DNA from: Rahnella aceris
GTDB lineage: Bacteria; Pseudomonadota; Gammaproteobacteria; Enterobacterales; Enterobacteriaceae
Direction: 5' to 3'
NCBI RefSeq assembly: GCF_011684115.1
Contig: NZ_JAADJV010000001.1
Span: forward strand, 1,550,001-1,614,000
Length of the DNA: 64,000 nt
Made by a program: the position numbers and the translations under genes. The notes beneath the pieces were generated by a model. It did not search any database. It worked only from the letters and a program-made list of their open reading frames with translations, and was not told the DNA's origin. Below are positions 63,390 to 64,000 of the stretch, piece by piece; the first letter of the stretch is position 1, and each line of letters opens with the position of its first letter.

Positions 63390-64000
63390 TCAGACTCCCT
63401 GAATTCTGAGATCCCACAGCTTACTCCGTATCAGTTGTTTCAGCCGGTTCGAGGCCTGCGACGCCGGTTGATCCCGGCGGCTCAGCAAAATCACCTCAAA
63501 TGGCAGGGGTTCCACTACCGCCACGATCTTCAGTTGATCAACATACCGCCGGGCGGTAAACGTATCGACCACGCCGACACCGCCGCCTGCCAGCACCATG
63601 TCGGCGATCACCGAGTAGGTTTTGATGAACAACGCCGAGTGCGGCATCAGACCGTTTTCGCGCAGGACGCGGTTGAGCACCTGCCCCAGCGGATCCTGCT
63701 GCTGCAACATCAGCAGATCGTTTTCACACAGCCACGCCAGCGTTACCGGCCCTTCGACCGGGGAATCTTTGGGCAGGAGCGCGACCATATTGGCCTGATA
63801 GATCGACTCAGCAACCAGTTCCTGCGTGGCCTGCTCGCCAAATGCCAGCGCGAAATCCATTTTGTATTGCAGCAAGTCCTGACTCAGCGTGTTGAAATGT
63901 CCGGTCACCAGTTCGACGCTGCCGCCGGGCGTCTGACGGCGGAAATCCACCAGCACCGGCGCCATCACGCTGTGTCCGAGGGCGTGCGCCGAACCAATGC
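63390..64000 (-). CDS. LysR-family regulator, effector-domain part; 5' end cut by window edge
   Basis: An open frame continues off the right edge; the first visible residues are IGSAHALGHSVMAPVL. It covers the effector-binding domain only: GGSVELVTGHFNTLSQDLLQYKMDFALAF, VALLPKDSPV, MVLAGGGVGVVDTFTARRYV. The DNA-binding N-terminus lies outside the window, so the assignment rests on the fold pattern (L-x-E/V-V-T-G start and the late GxGVGVVD motif). It converges on the dehydrogenase gene with a dyad repeat between. Confidence 0.8.
   Translation of the reverse strand, partial: IGSAHALGHSVMAPVLVDFRRQTPGGSVELVTGHFNTLSQDLLQYKMDFALAFGEQATQELVAESIYQANMVALLPKDSPVEGPVTLAWLCENDLLMLQQQDPLGQVLNRVLRENGLMPHSALFIKTYSVIADMVLAGGGVGVVDTFTARRYVDQLKIVAVVEPLPFEVILLSRRDQPASQASNRLKQLIRSKLWDLRIQGV

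Overview
The window looks like chromosome from a plant- or soil-associated member of the Enterobacterales. A Rahnella/Ewingella/Serratia-like member of the Yersiniaceae is my best guess. This rests on the assimilatory nitrate cluster with a NasR-type leader, the ascG/ascFB beta-glucoside locus, the Nlp/SfsB protein, the FhuF protein and overall codon use. No rRNA, tRNA, CRISPR array, prophage or intact insertion sequence was found. The content is mostly nutrient acquisition: seven ABC importers or importer sets, a PTS, an MFS carrier and the catabolic enzymes beside them.

Layout. (1) 1-7.9 kb, minus strand: an osmoprotectant-type (OpuC/OsmF-like) ABC importer, a HAL/PAL-fold lyase that has lost the MIO-forming Ala-Ser-Gly, a CaiB-type CoA-transferase, a 3-hydroxyacyl-CoA dehydrogenase and an enoyl-CoA hydratase. 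The operon is preceded by an excellent sigma-54 promoter and a HutC-like operator. I read it as uptake of a trimethylammonium (betaine-type) aromatic amino acid, loss of trimethylamine without MIO chemistry, and CoA-dependent beta-oxidation of the acrylate product. This is the best candidate for an undescribed system here. (2) 7.9-11.6 kb: AraC regulator, PhyH dioxygenase, LysR and a divergent pirin. (3) 11.6-12.5 kb: an Nlp/SfsB-like regulator behind a long, strongly structured leader with a start-stop (AUG-UAA) element. (4) 12.7-17.9 kb: a broken fumarase/aspartase-superfamily lyase, two paralogous GNAT acetyltransferases, a flavin monooxygenase and an amino-acid ABC importer. The set resembles the Bacillus yxe (S-succinocysteine salvage) gene set. 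(5) 18-20.3 kb: an AT-rich orphan 749-residue metallo-beta-lactamase-fold protein.

(6) 20.4-23.5 kb: a glutamate/aspartate-type ABC importer. (7) 23.8-36.1 kb: the nitrate assimilation regulon nasR-nasFED-nas(CB)-nasA-cobA, with NasC fused in frame to NasB/NirBD. Its control region shows an NtrC site, a sigma-54 promoter, two ANTAR-type hexaloop hairpins and an overlapping terminator. (8) 36.2-40.1 kb: an unusual operon of a WYL regulator, a Gly/Ala-rich membrane protein, an HNH-nuclease membrane protein and a YkgJ-type Cys-cluster protein, possibly defence-related. (9) 40.4-46.1 kb: a cytosolic GH-A glycosidase and ascB-ascF/ascG. (10) 46.5-48.6 kb: a PAS-GGDEF-EAL protein behind a FliA-type promoter.

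(11) 49.3-58.3 kb: a GntR regulator, a Dpp/Opp-type ABC importer, a gamma-glutamyltransferase-like hydrolase and a DapA-family aldolase/lyase. (12) 58.5-64 kb: FhuF, a small unknown protein, an MHS-type MFS carrier with an RpiR regulator and an HcxA/YbdH-like dehydrogenase, and a truncated LysR gene. Three copies of a ~130-bp GC-rich dyad element (MITE-like) lie between genes at 48.7, 57.2 and 63.3 kb. A second palindromic repeat occurs at 13.5 and 23.9 kb and supplies the C-terminal tail of CobA.

All calls come from reading the sequence. Family names rest on recognised motifs, not on searches.
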